Of a stretch of DNA of 64,000 bases, positions 25,744 through 33,486 are shown one piece after another. How positions within the stretch are numbered: position 1 is the first letter of the stretch; each line of letters starts with the position of its first letter. The notes below the pieces were generated by a model, which had not been told where the DNA came from, ran no database searches, and saw only the letters and a program-made list of their open reading frames with translations. The DNA is from Bordetella genomosp. 10 (GTDB taxonomy: Bacteria; Pseudomonadota; Gammaproteobacteria; Burkholderiales; Burkholderiaceae_B). Position numbers and translations under genes: made by a program. The stretch is from the NCBI RefSeq assembly GCF_002261225.1, contig NZ_NEVM01000005.1, positions 1,922,001 through 1,986,000 on the forward strand. Direction: 5' to 3'.

Positions 25744-26526
25744 ATGATGCGGCGGAATCGACGCGCTTACCGCTTGTCGGTCAGCACCGCCGCCGTCGTG
25801 GCGGTGCTGGCGCTATGGCAACTCGCCGGCAGCCGAGGCTGGGTAGACACCTTGTTCCTGCCGCCGCCTTCCGAACTGCTGTCCACCTGGGCCGACCTCT
25901 GGCGCAACGGCTATGGGCAGATTCCCCTTTGGCGGCACATCGGCATCAGCCTGGCTCGCGCGCTGTCGGCCTTCGCCCTATCGGTCGCCATCGGCGTGCC
26001 GCTGGGCCTGTCGATGGGACTGAACGCCACGCTGGCAGCCGTCCTCGATCCTTTTGTGCAATTCCTGCGGCCGCTGCCCAAGATCGCCCTGATTCCCCTG
26101 GCCATCGTGTGGCTGGGTATAGACGAGGGATCGAAGTTCTTCCTCATCTTCATTTCGACTTTTCTCAATATCCTGGTGGGCGCGGCCGCCGCCGTCCAAG
26201 GCGTCGCGCAGGGCTACGTCCGCGTTGCGCGAACGCTGGGCCTGACGCGGCGGCAGGTGTTCTGGCGCGTGGTGTTCCCGCATTGCGCCGCCGACCTCTT
26301 CACCACGATCCGCCTGTCCATCGGCATAGGCTGGACCTCGCTGGTGGCGGCGGAGCTGGTGGCCTCGACCTCGGGCGTGGGTTGGATGATCGTCAACGCG
26401 GGATCCTACCTGCGCACCGACGTGGTGCTGATCGGCATCCTCATCCTGGGCGTGACCGGTTATCTGCTGGACCTGTTCCTGGTCGGCCTGCAGCGCTGGT
26501 ACGTTCCCTGGGCGGGCAAACAGTGA
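25744..26526 (+). CDS. Sulfonate/taurine-type ABC transporter, permease
   Basis: 260 residues, about six membrane spans, TauC/SsuC family. The EAA-type cytoplasmic loop that docks on the ATPase is seen around residues 150-175 (GYVRVARTLGLTRRQVFWRVVFPHCAADLFTTIR). VDTLFLPPPSELLSTWADL near residue 35 is characteristic of the family. It lies between the binding-protein and ATPase genes, 67 bp after the former. As an inner-membrane homodimer it should form the translocation path. Confidence 0.93.
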   Translation: MMRRNRRAYRLSVSTAAVVAVLALWQLAGSRGWVDTLFLPPPSELLSTWADLWRNGYGQIPLWRHIGISLARALSAFALSVAIGVPLGLSMGLNATLAAVLDPFVQFLRPLPKIALIPLAIVWLGIDEGSKFFLIFISTFLNILVGAAAAVQGVAQGYVRVARTLGLTRRQVFWRVVFPHCAADLFTTIRLSIGIGWTSLVAAELVASTSGVGWMIVNAGSYLRTDVVLIGILILGVTGYLLDLFLVGLQRWYVPWAGKQ

Positions 26527-26593
26527 GGCCGATGCACGCCGCTCCCCTACCCGTCAACGCAGTAAAGCGGCCCACATCGGCCGCCAGCGCCGG

Positions 26594-27388
26594 ATGAATG
26601 CCATGTCCCATCTGATCCTGGAGAACGTCGGTTTCTCCTTCGCGTCGCCGCGCTCGCCGTCAGGTCCGCCGGTGCTGGAAGGATTCGACCTGGCCGTGGC
26701 GCCCGGCGAGTTGGTGGTATTGCTGGGACCTTCCGGCTGCGGCAAATCGACCATCCTCAACCTGATCGCCGGCTTCGAACATCCGGATCGCGGGCGCATC
26801 CTGGCGCATGGCGAACCCGTCACGGGCCCCTCGCCCAACCGCGGCATGGTGTTCCAGCAGGCACTGCTCTATCCCTGGCTGACGGTATTGGAGAACGTCA
26901 CCTTCGGTCCGCGCATGCAAGGGATCCCGGCAGCCGTCCACCGCCCTCAGGCTGAAATCCTGTTGCGGCAAATGGGACTACAGAACTACCACGACGCGCG
27001 TCCCTGGGAACTGTCCGGCGGCATGCGCCAGCGGGTGGCGCTGGCGCGTGCGTGGATCATGCGGCCGGACATCCTCTTGATGGACGAACCCTTCGGCGCG
27101 CTGGACGCGCAGACCCGCAGCCTGATGCAGGAACTGCTGCTGGAGACCTGGGCGCGCGAGCGGACCACCATCCTCTTCGTCACGCATGACGTCGAGGAAG
27201 CCCTGCTGCTGGGGACGCGCATCCTGGTCATGTCAGCGCGCCCCGGCCGCATCCGCGAGGAGATCCGCGTGCCGTTCGCCATGCCGCGCGACGTCGAGAC
27301 GCTGGCCACGGATCCCGCCTATGGCCTGATCAAGCGCCACACGCTGCACCTGGTGCGCGAGGAGGCGCGCAAGCACCTGGCATCGTAG
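26594..27388 (+). CDS. Sulfonate/taurine-type ABC transporter, ATP-binding protein
   Basis: 264 residues with all ABC motifs: Walker A GPSGCGKST (about 49-57), Q-loop VFQQALLYPW, signature LSGGMRQRVALARA, Walker B ILLMDEPFGALDAQT and H-loop VTHDVEEALLL. It resembles TauB/SsuB. An alternative start at MSHLILENV (third codon downstream) is possible. Last gene of the three-gene importer. Confidence 0.95.
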   Translation: MNAMSHLILENVGFSFASPRSPSGPPVLEGFDLAVAPGELVVLLGPSGCGKSTILNLIAGFEHPDRGRILAHGEPVTGPSPNRGMVFQQALLYPWLTVLENVTFGPRMQGIPAAVHRPQAEILLRQMGLQNYHDARPWELSGGMRQRVALARAWIMRPDILLMDEPFGALDAQTRSLMQELLLETWARERTTILFVTHDVEEALLLGTRILVMSARPGRIREEIRVPFAMPRDVETLATDPAYGLIKRHTLHLVREEARKHLAS

Positions 27389-27496
27389 AAGGCCGCGCGG
27401 GCCGTCACCGGGCGCGCGCCGCCGCGGATTGCGGGCACGCCAGCCCCCGGCGTGGCGACATGGCCCCAGGGTCGCGGGGCGTGCGCGACACGACTC

Positions 27497-28093
27497 CTAG
27501 TCTTCCTGCGCGATCACCAGGAGCACCGATGCCGGCGTCTTGCCCACGGACGTGATCTTGTGCGGGATGCTGGAATTGAAGTGCGCGCTGTCGCCCGCGT
27601 GCAGGGTTTCGGTGCGGCGGGCCAGCCGCAGGTCGATCGAGCCCTTGAGGACGTAGAGCAATTCCTCGCCCTCGTGATGGCTCATGGGATGGTTGTGCAC
27701 GGGCTCGTCGCTGGGCGTCACCACGAACGCGACCATGCGATGGTTGGGCTGCGCGCCGGACACGACGCGCGGCGGCCGCGGCTCGTCGCGCGCGGCGGGG
27801 GGGCTTTTTTTGCCGCCGGGCTGTCCCAGAGCAGCAAGCGGCGCAGCCGCGCGGCGTGGGGACGCTTTTTCAGCACGGGTGATCACCACGGGGTCGTCGT
27901 CGGGCGAATCGGCGAACAGCTCCTCCACCGTGACGCCCAGCGCCTTGGCGATCTTCAGGCCGGCGCCGATCGAGGGCGTGGAGACGCCCCGCTCCAGCTT
28001 GGACACGTAGCTGCGCGTGAGGCCGGCGGCCTGCGCCAGCGCCTCCAGCGTCAACCCGGCCTGCACGCGCAACAACTTCAATTTGACGGACAT
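27497..28093 (-). CDS. XRE-cupin transcriptional regulator
   Basis: 198 residues from the ATG preceded by AAAGGAAAGG; the longer frame upstream crosses the operator region. An N-terminal HTH_3 domain (residues 1-65: LKLLRVQAGLTLEALAQAAGLTRSYVSKLERGVSTPSIGAGLKIAKALGV) is joined to a C-terminal cupin barrel (from about 115: NHRMVAFVVTPSDEPVHNHPMSHHEGEELLYVLKGS). Such regulators sense a small metabolite in the cupin. The linker, residues 75-110, is rich in Ala/Pro/Arg and is encoded by a copy of a repeat element also seen upstream of 48440. It is divergent from the Bug/aldolase pair across a gap with an excellent palindromic operator, so it very probably controls that pair and itself. Confidence 0.92.
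   Translation of the reverse strand: MSVKLKLLRVQAGLTLEALAQAAGLTRSYVSKLERGVSTPSIGAGLKIAKALGVTVEELFADSPDDDPVVITRAEKASPRRAAAPLAALGQPGGKKSPPAARDEPRPPRVVSGAQPNHRMVAFVVTPSDEPVHNHPMSHHEGEELLYVLKGSIDLRLARRTETLHAGDSAHFNSSIPHKITSVGKTPASVLLVIAQED
27796..27874. repeat. Intergenic-type repeat element embedded in the XRE-cupin gene
   Basis: A stretch of 31 bp here (GCAGCAAGCGGCGCAGCCGC and the following 11 bases) is identical to the reverse complement of the element at 48350-48432, and the flanking Gly-rich and T-run pieces correspond to other parts of that element in altered order. It stays in frame and encodes the linker between the DNA-binding and cupin domains. Confidence 0.8.
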
Positions 28094-28196
28094 GCCTTTC
28101 CTTTTGCTTCCTTGCGCTTCCCTCGGAAGCATCGCCCCGGGGCGCGCCGCCCTAAGGGATATTCCCAGGAAGGATCCTTTCATCAATACCTTTCCA

Positions 28197-28259
28197 TTAG
28201 GACACAAGTGTCCTAAACTACATTCGTGTCCTACAGCGAATATGTTCCCACGAGGACAC
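28197..28259. promoter_or_regulatory. Operator cluster for the XRE-cupin regulator (GTGTCCTAA palindrome and half-sites)
   Basis: A perfect inverted repeat of TTAGGACAC and GTGTCCTAA with a 2-base spacer lies at 28197-28216. A half-site GTGTCCTA follows at 28226-28233 and an inverted half-site AGGACAC at 28253-28259, forming a second, looser dyad. The cluster lies about 105 bp from the XRE start and about 110 bp from the Bug start. Symmetry and repetition make it a strong operator candidate; that the divergent XRE protein binds it is inference. Confidence 0.75.
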
Positions 28260-28370
28260 CCGCCGCCATCTTGATCCCGGACAACACCCGATGACAGGGC
28301 GGGAGACGGCGCGGCGCACACAACAAAGGCGGCCTCGCCTGGCCGCCCTGAACACGAAAAGGGGTATCTT

Positions 28371-29468
28371 ATGTCGTTCCGCTCTCGTCTACGGGTCTTT
28401 TTATCGCCGGGCCGCCTCAAGGGAAGCCATGCCCTGGGGGGAAGCAGCGCCCTGGGACAACAGGCCGCGCCAACCGCCCGGCGCACGCGTCTTTCCCCGT
28501 TTTCCGCCTGCCTGGGCCTCGCCCTTGCCGCGGCGACGTCATTAACGGCGTCCGCGCCCGCGCGCGCCGACGCCTACCCGGACAAGCCCATCCGCCTGAT
28601 CGTGCCCTTCGGCGCGGGCGGCATCACCGACGTCGCGGGACGGCTGGTCGCCCAATACCTGGGCGACGAACTCAAGCAGCAGATCGTCATCGAGAACCGC
28701 CCCGGCGCCGGCGGCTCCATCGCGGCCCAGGTGCTGGCGCAGTCCAAGCCGGACGGCTATACGCTGCTGCTGGGCACGGTCGGCACCCAGGTGGTCAACA
28801 AGATGCTCTACCGCAAGCTGAGCTACGACCCCGCCGCGCTGACGCCCGTCTCGCTGGTGAGCAACTCGCCCTTCGTCCTGGCCATCCAGGGCATCGACGG
28901 CGTGCATGACCTGAAATCGCTGGCGGCCTACGCCAAGGCGCATCCCAACCAGCTCAACTTCGGCTCGGCCGGCAACGGCAGTTCCCCGCATCTCGGCCTG
29001 GAGCTGTTCAAGCTGATCACCGGCACCCAGATCACGCACATCCCCTTCAAGAGCGGCGTCGAAGCCGTCAACGCCGCCGTCGGCGGCCAGGTGCAGATGG
29101 TCATCGACGCGCTGCCCGTCATCCAGCCGCAGGACAAGGCCGGCCGCCTGACCATGCTGGCGCTGGCGGCGCCCAAGCGCAACGCCATCGCTCCCGACCT
29201 GCGCACCAGCGCCGAGGAAGGCATGCCGGACTTCCAGGTCGGCTCCTGGAACGCGCTGGTCGCCCCGCCCGGCATGCCCCAGGCCCAGGTCGAGATCCTC
29301 AACCAGGCCCTGGCGCGCGCCATGGCGCAGCCCAAGCTGGTCGCCCGCCTGGCGGAAATGGGTATCGATCCCCTGCCCACCGGCGTGGCCGCCTATCAAG
29401 CCCACGTGAAAGCCGAGACGGACAAGTGGTACAAGGTTATCCAGGCCGCCGGAACCCGGCTCGACTAG
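28371..29468 (+). CDS. Bug-family periplasmic solute receptor with long N-terminal extension
   Basis: 365 residues; the ATG follows an AAGGGG site. The Bug core starts at DAYPDKPIRLIVPFGAGGITD (about residue 66) with VIENRPGAGGSIAAQ and DGYTLLLGTVGTQ after it. The hydrophobic signal segment (SACLGLALAAATSLTASAPARA) is preceded by about 43 residues of Gly/Ser/Arg-rich sequence, two to three times a normal n-region; that part coincides with a degenerate copy of the repeat element seen in the neighbouring XRE gene. A class II aldolase follows 100 bp downstream on the same strand. It probably binds the acid that the aldolase handles. Confidence 0.9.
   Translation: MSFRSRLRVFLSPGRLKGSHALGGSSALGQQAAPTARRTRLSPFSACLGLALAAATSLTASAPARADAYPDKPIRLIVPFGAGGITDVAGRLVAQYLGDELKQQIVIENRPGAGGSIAAQVLAQSKPDGYTLLLGTVGTQVVNKMLYRKLSYDPAALTPVSLVSNSPFVLAIQGIDGVHDLKSLAAYAKAHPNQLNFGSAGNGSSPHLGLELFKLITGTQITHIPFKSGVEAVNAAVGGQVQMVIDALPVIQPQDKAGRLTMLALAAPKRNAIAPDLRTSAEEGMPDFQVGSWNALVAPPGMPQAQVEILNQALARAMAQPKLVARLAEMGIDPLPTGVAAYQAHVKAETDKWYKVIQAAGTRLD
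28397..28446. repeat. Degenerate repeat element within the Bug signal region
   Basis: CGCCGGGCCGCCTCAAGG followed after a gap by GGGGGGAAGCA matches the order and spacing of the reverse complement of the 48350-48432 element (CGCTGGGCCGCCCCAAGG ... GGGGGGCAGCA). It is in frame and encodes part of the extra N-terminal residues of the receptor. The match is by eye and partial. Confidence 0.55.
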
Positions 29469-29568
29469 AGCGACGAAACCGCCAGGGCCTGTCAGCGCGC
29501 AATGGCGCCGGCGCCGCGCGCCGGCATGCGGACAGGCCCGCAAACTCCAACCCGAGGTCCACCCCATC

Positions 29569-30366
29569 ATGAACGCTAGCGATACCTTCCAGCTCGACAA
29601 GGCCACCCTGGTCGACCAGTCGACCGCGCAAATGGACCGGCAATTCGCCGACAGCGCCTACACGCTGCGCCAGAAGCTGGCGCTGACCTGCCGCATCCTG
29701 TTCGAAAACGGCCACGATTCCGGGCTGGCCGGCCAGATCACGGCGCGCACGGGAACGCCCGGGGAGTTCTACACGCAGCGCCTGGGCTACGGCTTCGACG
29801 AAATCTCCGAGGACAACCTGCTGCGCGTGGACGAGGACCTGAACGTGCTGGAAGGCGGCGGCATGCCCAATCCGGCCAACCGCTTCCATTCCTGGGTCTA
29901 CCGCGCGCGGCCGGACGTCAACTGCATCATCCATACCCATGCCGTGCACACCGCCGCGCTGGGCATGCTGGAACAGCCGCTGATCGTCTCGCACATGGAC
30001 AACTGCGTGCTGTACGACGACGTGGCCTTCGTCGCCAAATGGCCGGGCGTCCCGGTCGGCAACGAGGAAGGAGAACTCATCTCCGGCGCCCTGGGCAGCA
30101 AGCGCGCGCTGATGCTGTCGCACCATGGCCTGCTCGTCGCCGGCCAGAGCGTGGAGGAAGCCTGCGTGCTGGCCATCGCTTTCGAGCGCGCCGCGCGCAT
30201 GCAGTTGCTGGCGCAGGCCGCCGGCGAGATCCAGCCGATCGACCCGGCGCTGGGCAAGGAAGCGCACGACTGGATCCTGCGCCCCAAGCGCAACACGGTG
30301 GCGTTCGAATACTATGCGCGGCGCGCCCTGAAGAACCCGCGCAACGCGGACTGTCTCAGCCGTTGA
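29569..30366 (+). CDS. Class II aldolase/adducin family protein
   Basis: 265 residues. The zinc-binding pattern of fuculose-phosphate-type aldolases is present: IHTHAVHTAAL (HxH at about 125-127) and MLSHHGLLVAG for the third His, with NCIIHTH as the entry strand. The family catalyses retro-aldol or decarboxylation reactions on hydroxy-keto acids and sugar phosphates in the cytoplasm. It follows a Bug gene and is probably under the XRE-cupin regulator. It ends exactly where the convergent ligJ-like gene ends. An adducin-like non-phosphosugar role is likely; substrate unknown. Confidence 0.88.
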   Translation: MNASDTFQLDKATLVDQSTAQMDRQFADSAYTLRQKLALTCRILFENGHDSGLAGQITARTGTPGEFYTQRLGYGFDEISEDNLLRVDEDLNVLEGGGMPNPANRFHSWVYRARPDVNCIIHTHAVHTAALGMLEQPLIVSHMDNCVLYDDVAFVAKWPGVPVGNEEGELISGALGSKRALMLSHHGLLVAGQSVEEACVLAIAFERAARMQLLAQAAGEIQPIDPALGKEAHDWILRPKRNTVAFEYYARRALKNPRNADCLSR

Positions 30367-31389
30367 TCACAGCCTGCCGCGCGCCCGCAGGCGCTGCGCC
30401 AGGCGGGGATAGACGCGCAAGGCGTTCTCCCCCAGCACCTTGGCGCGGTGCGCCGGCTGCAGCCATTCGACGGCGTCGATGTAGCGCTTGGTGTCGTCGT
30501 AGTAATGGCCGGTGCGCGGATCGATGCCCTTGACCGCGCCGATGATTTCCGAGGCGAACAGCACGTTGTCCGGCGGCACCACCTCCAGCAGCAGCTCTAT
30601 GCCCGGCCGGTGATAGACGCAGGTGTCGAAGAACACGTTGTTCATCAGCTCCTCCACCGTGGGCCGGTTGAATTGCTGCGCCAGCCCGCGATAGCGCCCC
30701 CAGTGGAAAGGCACCGCGCCGCCGCCGTGCGGAATCACGAAACGCAGGGTGGGAAAATCCTTGAAGATGTCCGCCATCAGGAACTGCATGAAGGCCGTGG
30801 TGTCGCCGTTCAGGTAATGCGCGCCGGTGTGATGGAAATTGGGGTTGCAGGAACAACTGACATGGACCATGGCCGGCACGTCCAGGTCCACCAGGGTTTC
30901 GAACAGCGGATACCAGTGCTTCTGCGTCAGCGGCGGATCGGTCCAGTAGCCGTCGCTGGGATCGGGATTGACGTTGCAGCCGACGAAGCCCAGTTCCTGC
31001 ACGCAGCGCTTGAGCTCCGCGATACAGTTGGCCGGGCTGACGCCGGGCGACTGCGGCAACTGGCACACGCCGGCCAACTGGTCCGGATAGAGTTCCACCG
31101 CGCGATGGATGAGATCGTTGCAGGCGCGCGTCCAGTTGGCGCTCGTGACGGCGTCGCCGACGTGATGCGCCATCGCGCCGGCGATCGGCGAGAACAGCGT
31201 CAAGTCGACGCCGCGCTCGCGCTGGATGCGCAACTGGTTGGGCTCCAGCGACTCGCGTATCTCGTCGTCGCTGATGTGGAAATCGGGCAGCAGCGCCTGG
31301 CCGGCGGCGTAGGCCTCGGTCTGGCGCGTGCGCCAGGCCTTGAGCGCGGCCGGCGCGGTGGTGTAGTGGCCGTGGCAATCGATGATCAT
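30367..31389 (-). CDS. ligJ: 4-oxalomesaconate hydratase-like amidohydrolase (LigJ/amidohydrolase_2)
   Basis: 340 residues. IIDCHGHYTTAPAALKAWR at the N-terminus, with the CHGH metal pair, is strongly reminiscent of LigJ, and metal-ligand His residues recur in MVHVSCSCNPNFHH and VIPHGGGAVPFHWGR; GENALRVYPR at the C-terminus is shared with LigJ relatives. LigJ hydrates 4-oxalomesaconate to 4-carboxy-4-hydroxy-2-oxoadipate in the protocatechuate 4,5-cleavage and gallate routes. The start is 9 bp from the stop of a Bug gene with which it forms an operon. No ring-cleavage dioxygenase or CHA aldolase is in the window, so the substrate may come from another locus, or the enzyme may act on a related acid. 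Confidence 0.8.
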   Translation of the reverse strand: MIIDCHGHYTTAPAALKAWRTRQTEAYAAGQALLPDFHISDDEIRESLEPNQLRIQRERGVDLTLFSPIAGAMAHHVGDAVTSANWTRACNDLIHRAVELYPDQLAGVCQLPQSPGVSPANCIAELKRCVQELGFVGCNVNPDPSDGYWTDPPLTQKHWYPLFETLVDLDVPAMVHVSCSCNPNFHHTGAHYLNGDTTAFMQFLMADIFKDFPTLRFVIPHGGGAVPFHWGRYRGLAQQFNRPTVEELMNNVFFDTCVYHRPGIELLLEVVPPDNVLFASEIIGAVKGIDPRTGHYYDDTKRYIDAVEWLQPAHRAKVLGENALRVYPRLAQRLRARGRL

Positions 31390-31398
31390 GGTGTTTCC

Positions 31399-32361
31399 TT
31401 ATTCGACCTTCAGGTTGAATTGCCGGGCGACGTCGGCATAGGCCTTCAGCTCGTCCTGGTAGAAGGCGGCGAAGGCCTGCGTCGGCTGCGGCGCCGCCTC
31501 GATGCCCAGCTTGTCCAGCGCCTCGATGACGTTCGGCCGCGCCATCACGGCCTGGATCGCGTCGGACAGTTTCTTCACCGCCGGCTGCGGCGTCCCGGCC
31601 GGCGCGAACACGCCCCACCACCCGGTGCGCTCCAGGTTGGGCACGCCCGCCTCGCCCATGGTGGGCACGTCGGGCAGCCGGTGGAAACGTTCCGAGCCGG
31701 TGACCGCCAGCGCGCGCAGCTTGCCGTTCTCCACCAGGGGCACCACCTCGCTGGCGGTGGGAATCATGAAGGTGAGGCGTCCGGCCAGCAGATCCGGCAG
31801 GGCCGCGGAGCCGCCCTTGTAGAGCACCTGCACGGGCTTGGTCCCGGTGTTCTGCGGAAACAGCAGATTGGTCGGCGCGCCGGCGCCGACCGCGCCGTAG
31901 GAGGCCTTGTCCGGATTCGCCTTCATCCAGGCGACCAGGCCGGCCACGTCATGGGCCGGCGAGTTCGCCGGCACCACCAGCACGAAAGGCGCGCGGCCGG
32001 TGCGCGCCACCGGCTGCAGGTCCTTGGCGGCGTCGTAGGGCAGATTGGCCATGGTGGCGCGGTTGAAGCCCAGGTAGGTCGCGCCCATCAGCAGGGTATA
32101 GCCGTCGGGCGCGGCCCTGGCGACGTATTCGGTGCCGATGTTGCCGTTGGCGCCGCCGCGGTTCTCGATCACCACGCTCTGCTTCAGGCGCGTGCCCAGT
32201 TCGGCGGCGACCACGCGGGAAATGTTGTCGACGCCCCCGCCCGCGGCATACGGGACGATCAGGCGGATGGGTTTGTCGGGGTAGTCGGCCCAGGCGCTGC
32301 CCGCGGCGCCGCCCCAGAGCACGAGCGCGGCCAACGCCACGCGGATGGAACGCAGATGCAT
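31399..32361 (-). CDS. Bug-family periplasmic solute receptor
   Basis: 320 residues from the ATG after a GGGAGA site; a longer frame upstream runs through the IclR operators and is not coding. Sec signal peptide to about residue 25 (LVLWGGAAGSAWA). Core motifs YPDKPIRLIVPYAAGGGVD, VVIENRGGANGNIG and DGYTLLMGATYLG. It heads a two-gene operon with the LigJ-like hydratase and is divergent from an IclR regulator; the ligand may be an aromatic-derived tricarboxylate, by association only. Confidence 0.92.
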   Translation of the reverse strand: MHLRSIRVALAALVLWGGAAGSAWADYPDKPIRLIVPYAAGGGVDNISRVVAAELGTRLKQSVVIENRGGANGNIGTEYVARAAPDGYTLLMGATYLGFNRATMANLPYDAAKDLQPVARTGRAPFVLVVPANSPAHDVAGLVAWMKANPDKASYGAVGAGAPTNLLFPQNTGTKPVQVLYKGGSAALPDLLAGRLTFMIPTASEVVPLVENGKLRALAVTGSERFHRLPDVPTMGEAGVPNLERTGWWGVFAPAGTPQPAVKKLSDAIQAVMARPNVIEALDKLGIEAAPQPTQAFAAFYQDELKAYADVARQFNLKVE

Positions 32362-32572
32362 GGATGTCTCCCGTTGTCTTGTCGGTATCTGTCTCGGGCC
32401 TTCCAGCCCCGGGCGCGGGACGTGTCTCTTGCGCCGCGCGCTCCTTGCGAAGCGGCCCGGCGTGCCCGGGCCTCCTATGCCCCGGCGTGTCCCTGCACCC
32501 TGATGCCGTGTCCTGGAAGCGGATTTCCGGGATACGACACCGGCAGCGTAGGCGCGACGAACGGCCGCGACA

Positions 32573-32599
32573 ATATCGGTCCGCCAGGCGGACCGATAT
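32573..32599. promoter_or_regulatory. 27-bp palindrome, candidate IclR operator 1
   Basis: Perfect inverted repeat: 13-bp arms (ATATCGGTCCGCC and its complement) around a single A. It contains GTCCG-N5-CGGAC. It lies in the 314-bp gap between the divergent Bug and IclR genes, about 210 bp from the Bug start and 77 bp from the IclR start. The core resembles TCCGC-type IclR-family sites. Confidence 0.7.
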
Positions 32600-32617
32600 A
32601 AGATAAGCAGAACCATA

Positions 32618-32635
32618 CGTCCGGCCAGACGGACG
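32618..32635. promoter_or_regulatory. Candidate IclR operator 2 (CGTCCG-N6-CGGACG)
   Basis: A second inverted repeat with 6-bp perfect arms sharing the GTCCG...CGGAC core with operator 1, centred about 40 bp from it, that is near four helical turns. It is 41 bp before the IclR start codon, suited to autoregulation. The rest of this 314-bp gene-free stretch shows nothing further. Confidence 0.55.
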
Positions 32636-32675
32636 AGACGCAGACGCGGAAGCGGAAGTGGAGGCGGAGACAGCG

Positions 32676-33416
32676 ATGAGTGAAAACCCTGACGAACTGG
32701 TCGCCGCGGCCACCCGCGCGCTGGCCATCCTGGACGCGTTCAGCATGGAAGAGCCGCACCTGGGCCTGAGCGAGATCGCGCGCCGGGTCGGGCTGGCCAA
32801 GACCACCGCCCTGCGCCTGCTCAAGACCCTGGAGGCCAGCCATTACGTCGCGCGCACGGAGCAGGCGCAATGGCGGCTGGGGCCCGCCACGGCCTCGCTC
32901 GGCTCGCGCTACACCATGGCCTTCGACGTCCGGGAAAGCATAGAGCCGGCGCTGCGCAAGCTGTCGGATGAAACCGGCGAGGACATGTCCTTCTTCGTGC
33001 GCGACGGCGATCGCCGCATCCGGCTGGTCAAGGTGAGGTGTCCGCAAGCGCAGCACAACCGCGCGCGCGTGGGCGAGGCCATGCCCCTGGATCGCGGCGC
33101 GTCCGGCCTGGTGCTGCTGGCGTTCATGGGAGAAACGGGACCGCTCTACGACGAGATCCGCGCGCGCGGCTATCACGTCACGGTGGGCGAGGCGCGGCAG
33201 ACGTCGGCCAGCGTGGCCGTGCCCGTCTTCGGCAACCGCTGGCGCGTGGCGGGCGCGCTGTGCATAGGCATGCCCGCCAGCCCGGACGTGGCGCCGCGGC
33301 TGCATGCCTATGCGCCGCGCTTGTTGCAGGCGGCGCAATCGCTGTCGGCGATGCTGAGCTACGACGCCGGCGCGGCGCGCCACGAAAGCCGGCCGCGGGC
33401 GACCTGGCATCCGTAG
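32676..33416 (+). CDS. IclR-family transcriptional regulator
   Basis: 246 residues from the ATG with GGAG eight bases upstream; a GTG six codons earlier is possible. The winged helix-turn-helix spans about residues 10-70 (AATRALAILDAFSMEEPHLGLSEIARRVGLAKTTALRLLKTLEASHYV), followed by the GAF-like effector domain (from about 80: DVRESIEPALRKLSDETGEDMSFFV). It is divergent from the Bug-ligJ operon across two palindromes and probably controls that operon. It converges on prpF. Effector likely an acid of the ligJ pathway. Confidence 0.93.
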   Translation: MSENPDELVAAATRALAILDAFSMEEPHLGLSEIARRVGLAKTTALRLLKTLEASHYVARTEQAQWRLGPATASLGSRYTMAFDVRESIEPALRKLSDETGEDMSFFVRDGDRRIRLVKVRCPQAQHNRARVGEAMPLDRGASGLVLLAFMGETGPLYDEIRARGYHVTVGEARQTSASVAVPVFGNRWRVAGALCIGMPASPDVAPRLHAYAPRLLQAAQSLSAMLSYDAGAARHESRPRATWHP

Positions 33417-33486
33417 CGGCCGCGCGGACGGCCTGCCCGCCGCCCGCTTGTCCATGCGCCGGCCAAGCGGTCAGGCCGTCACCCGA

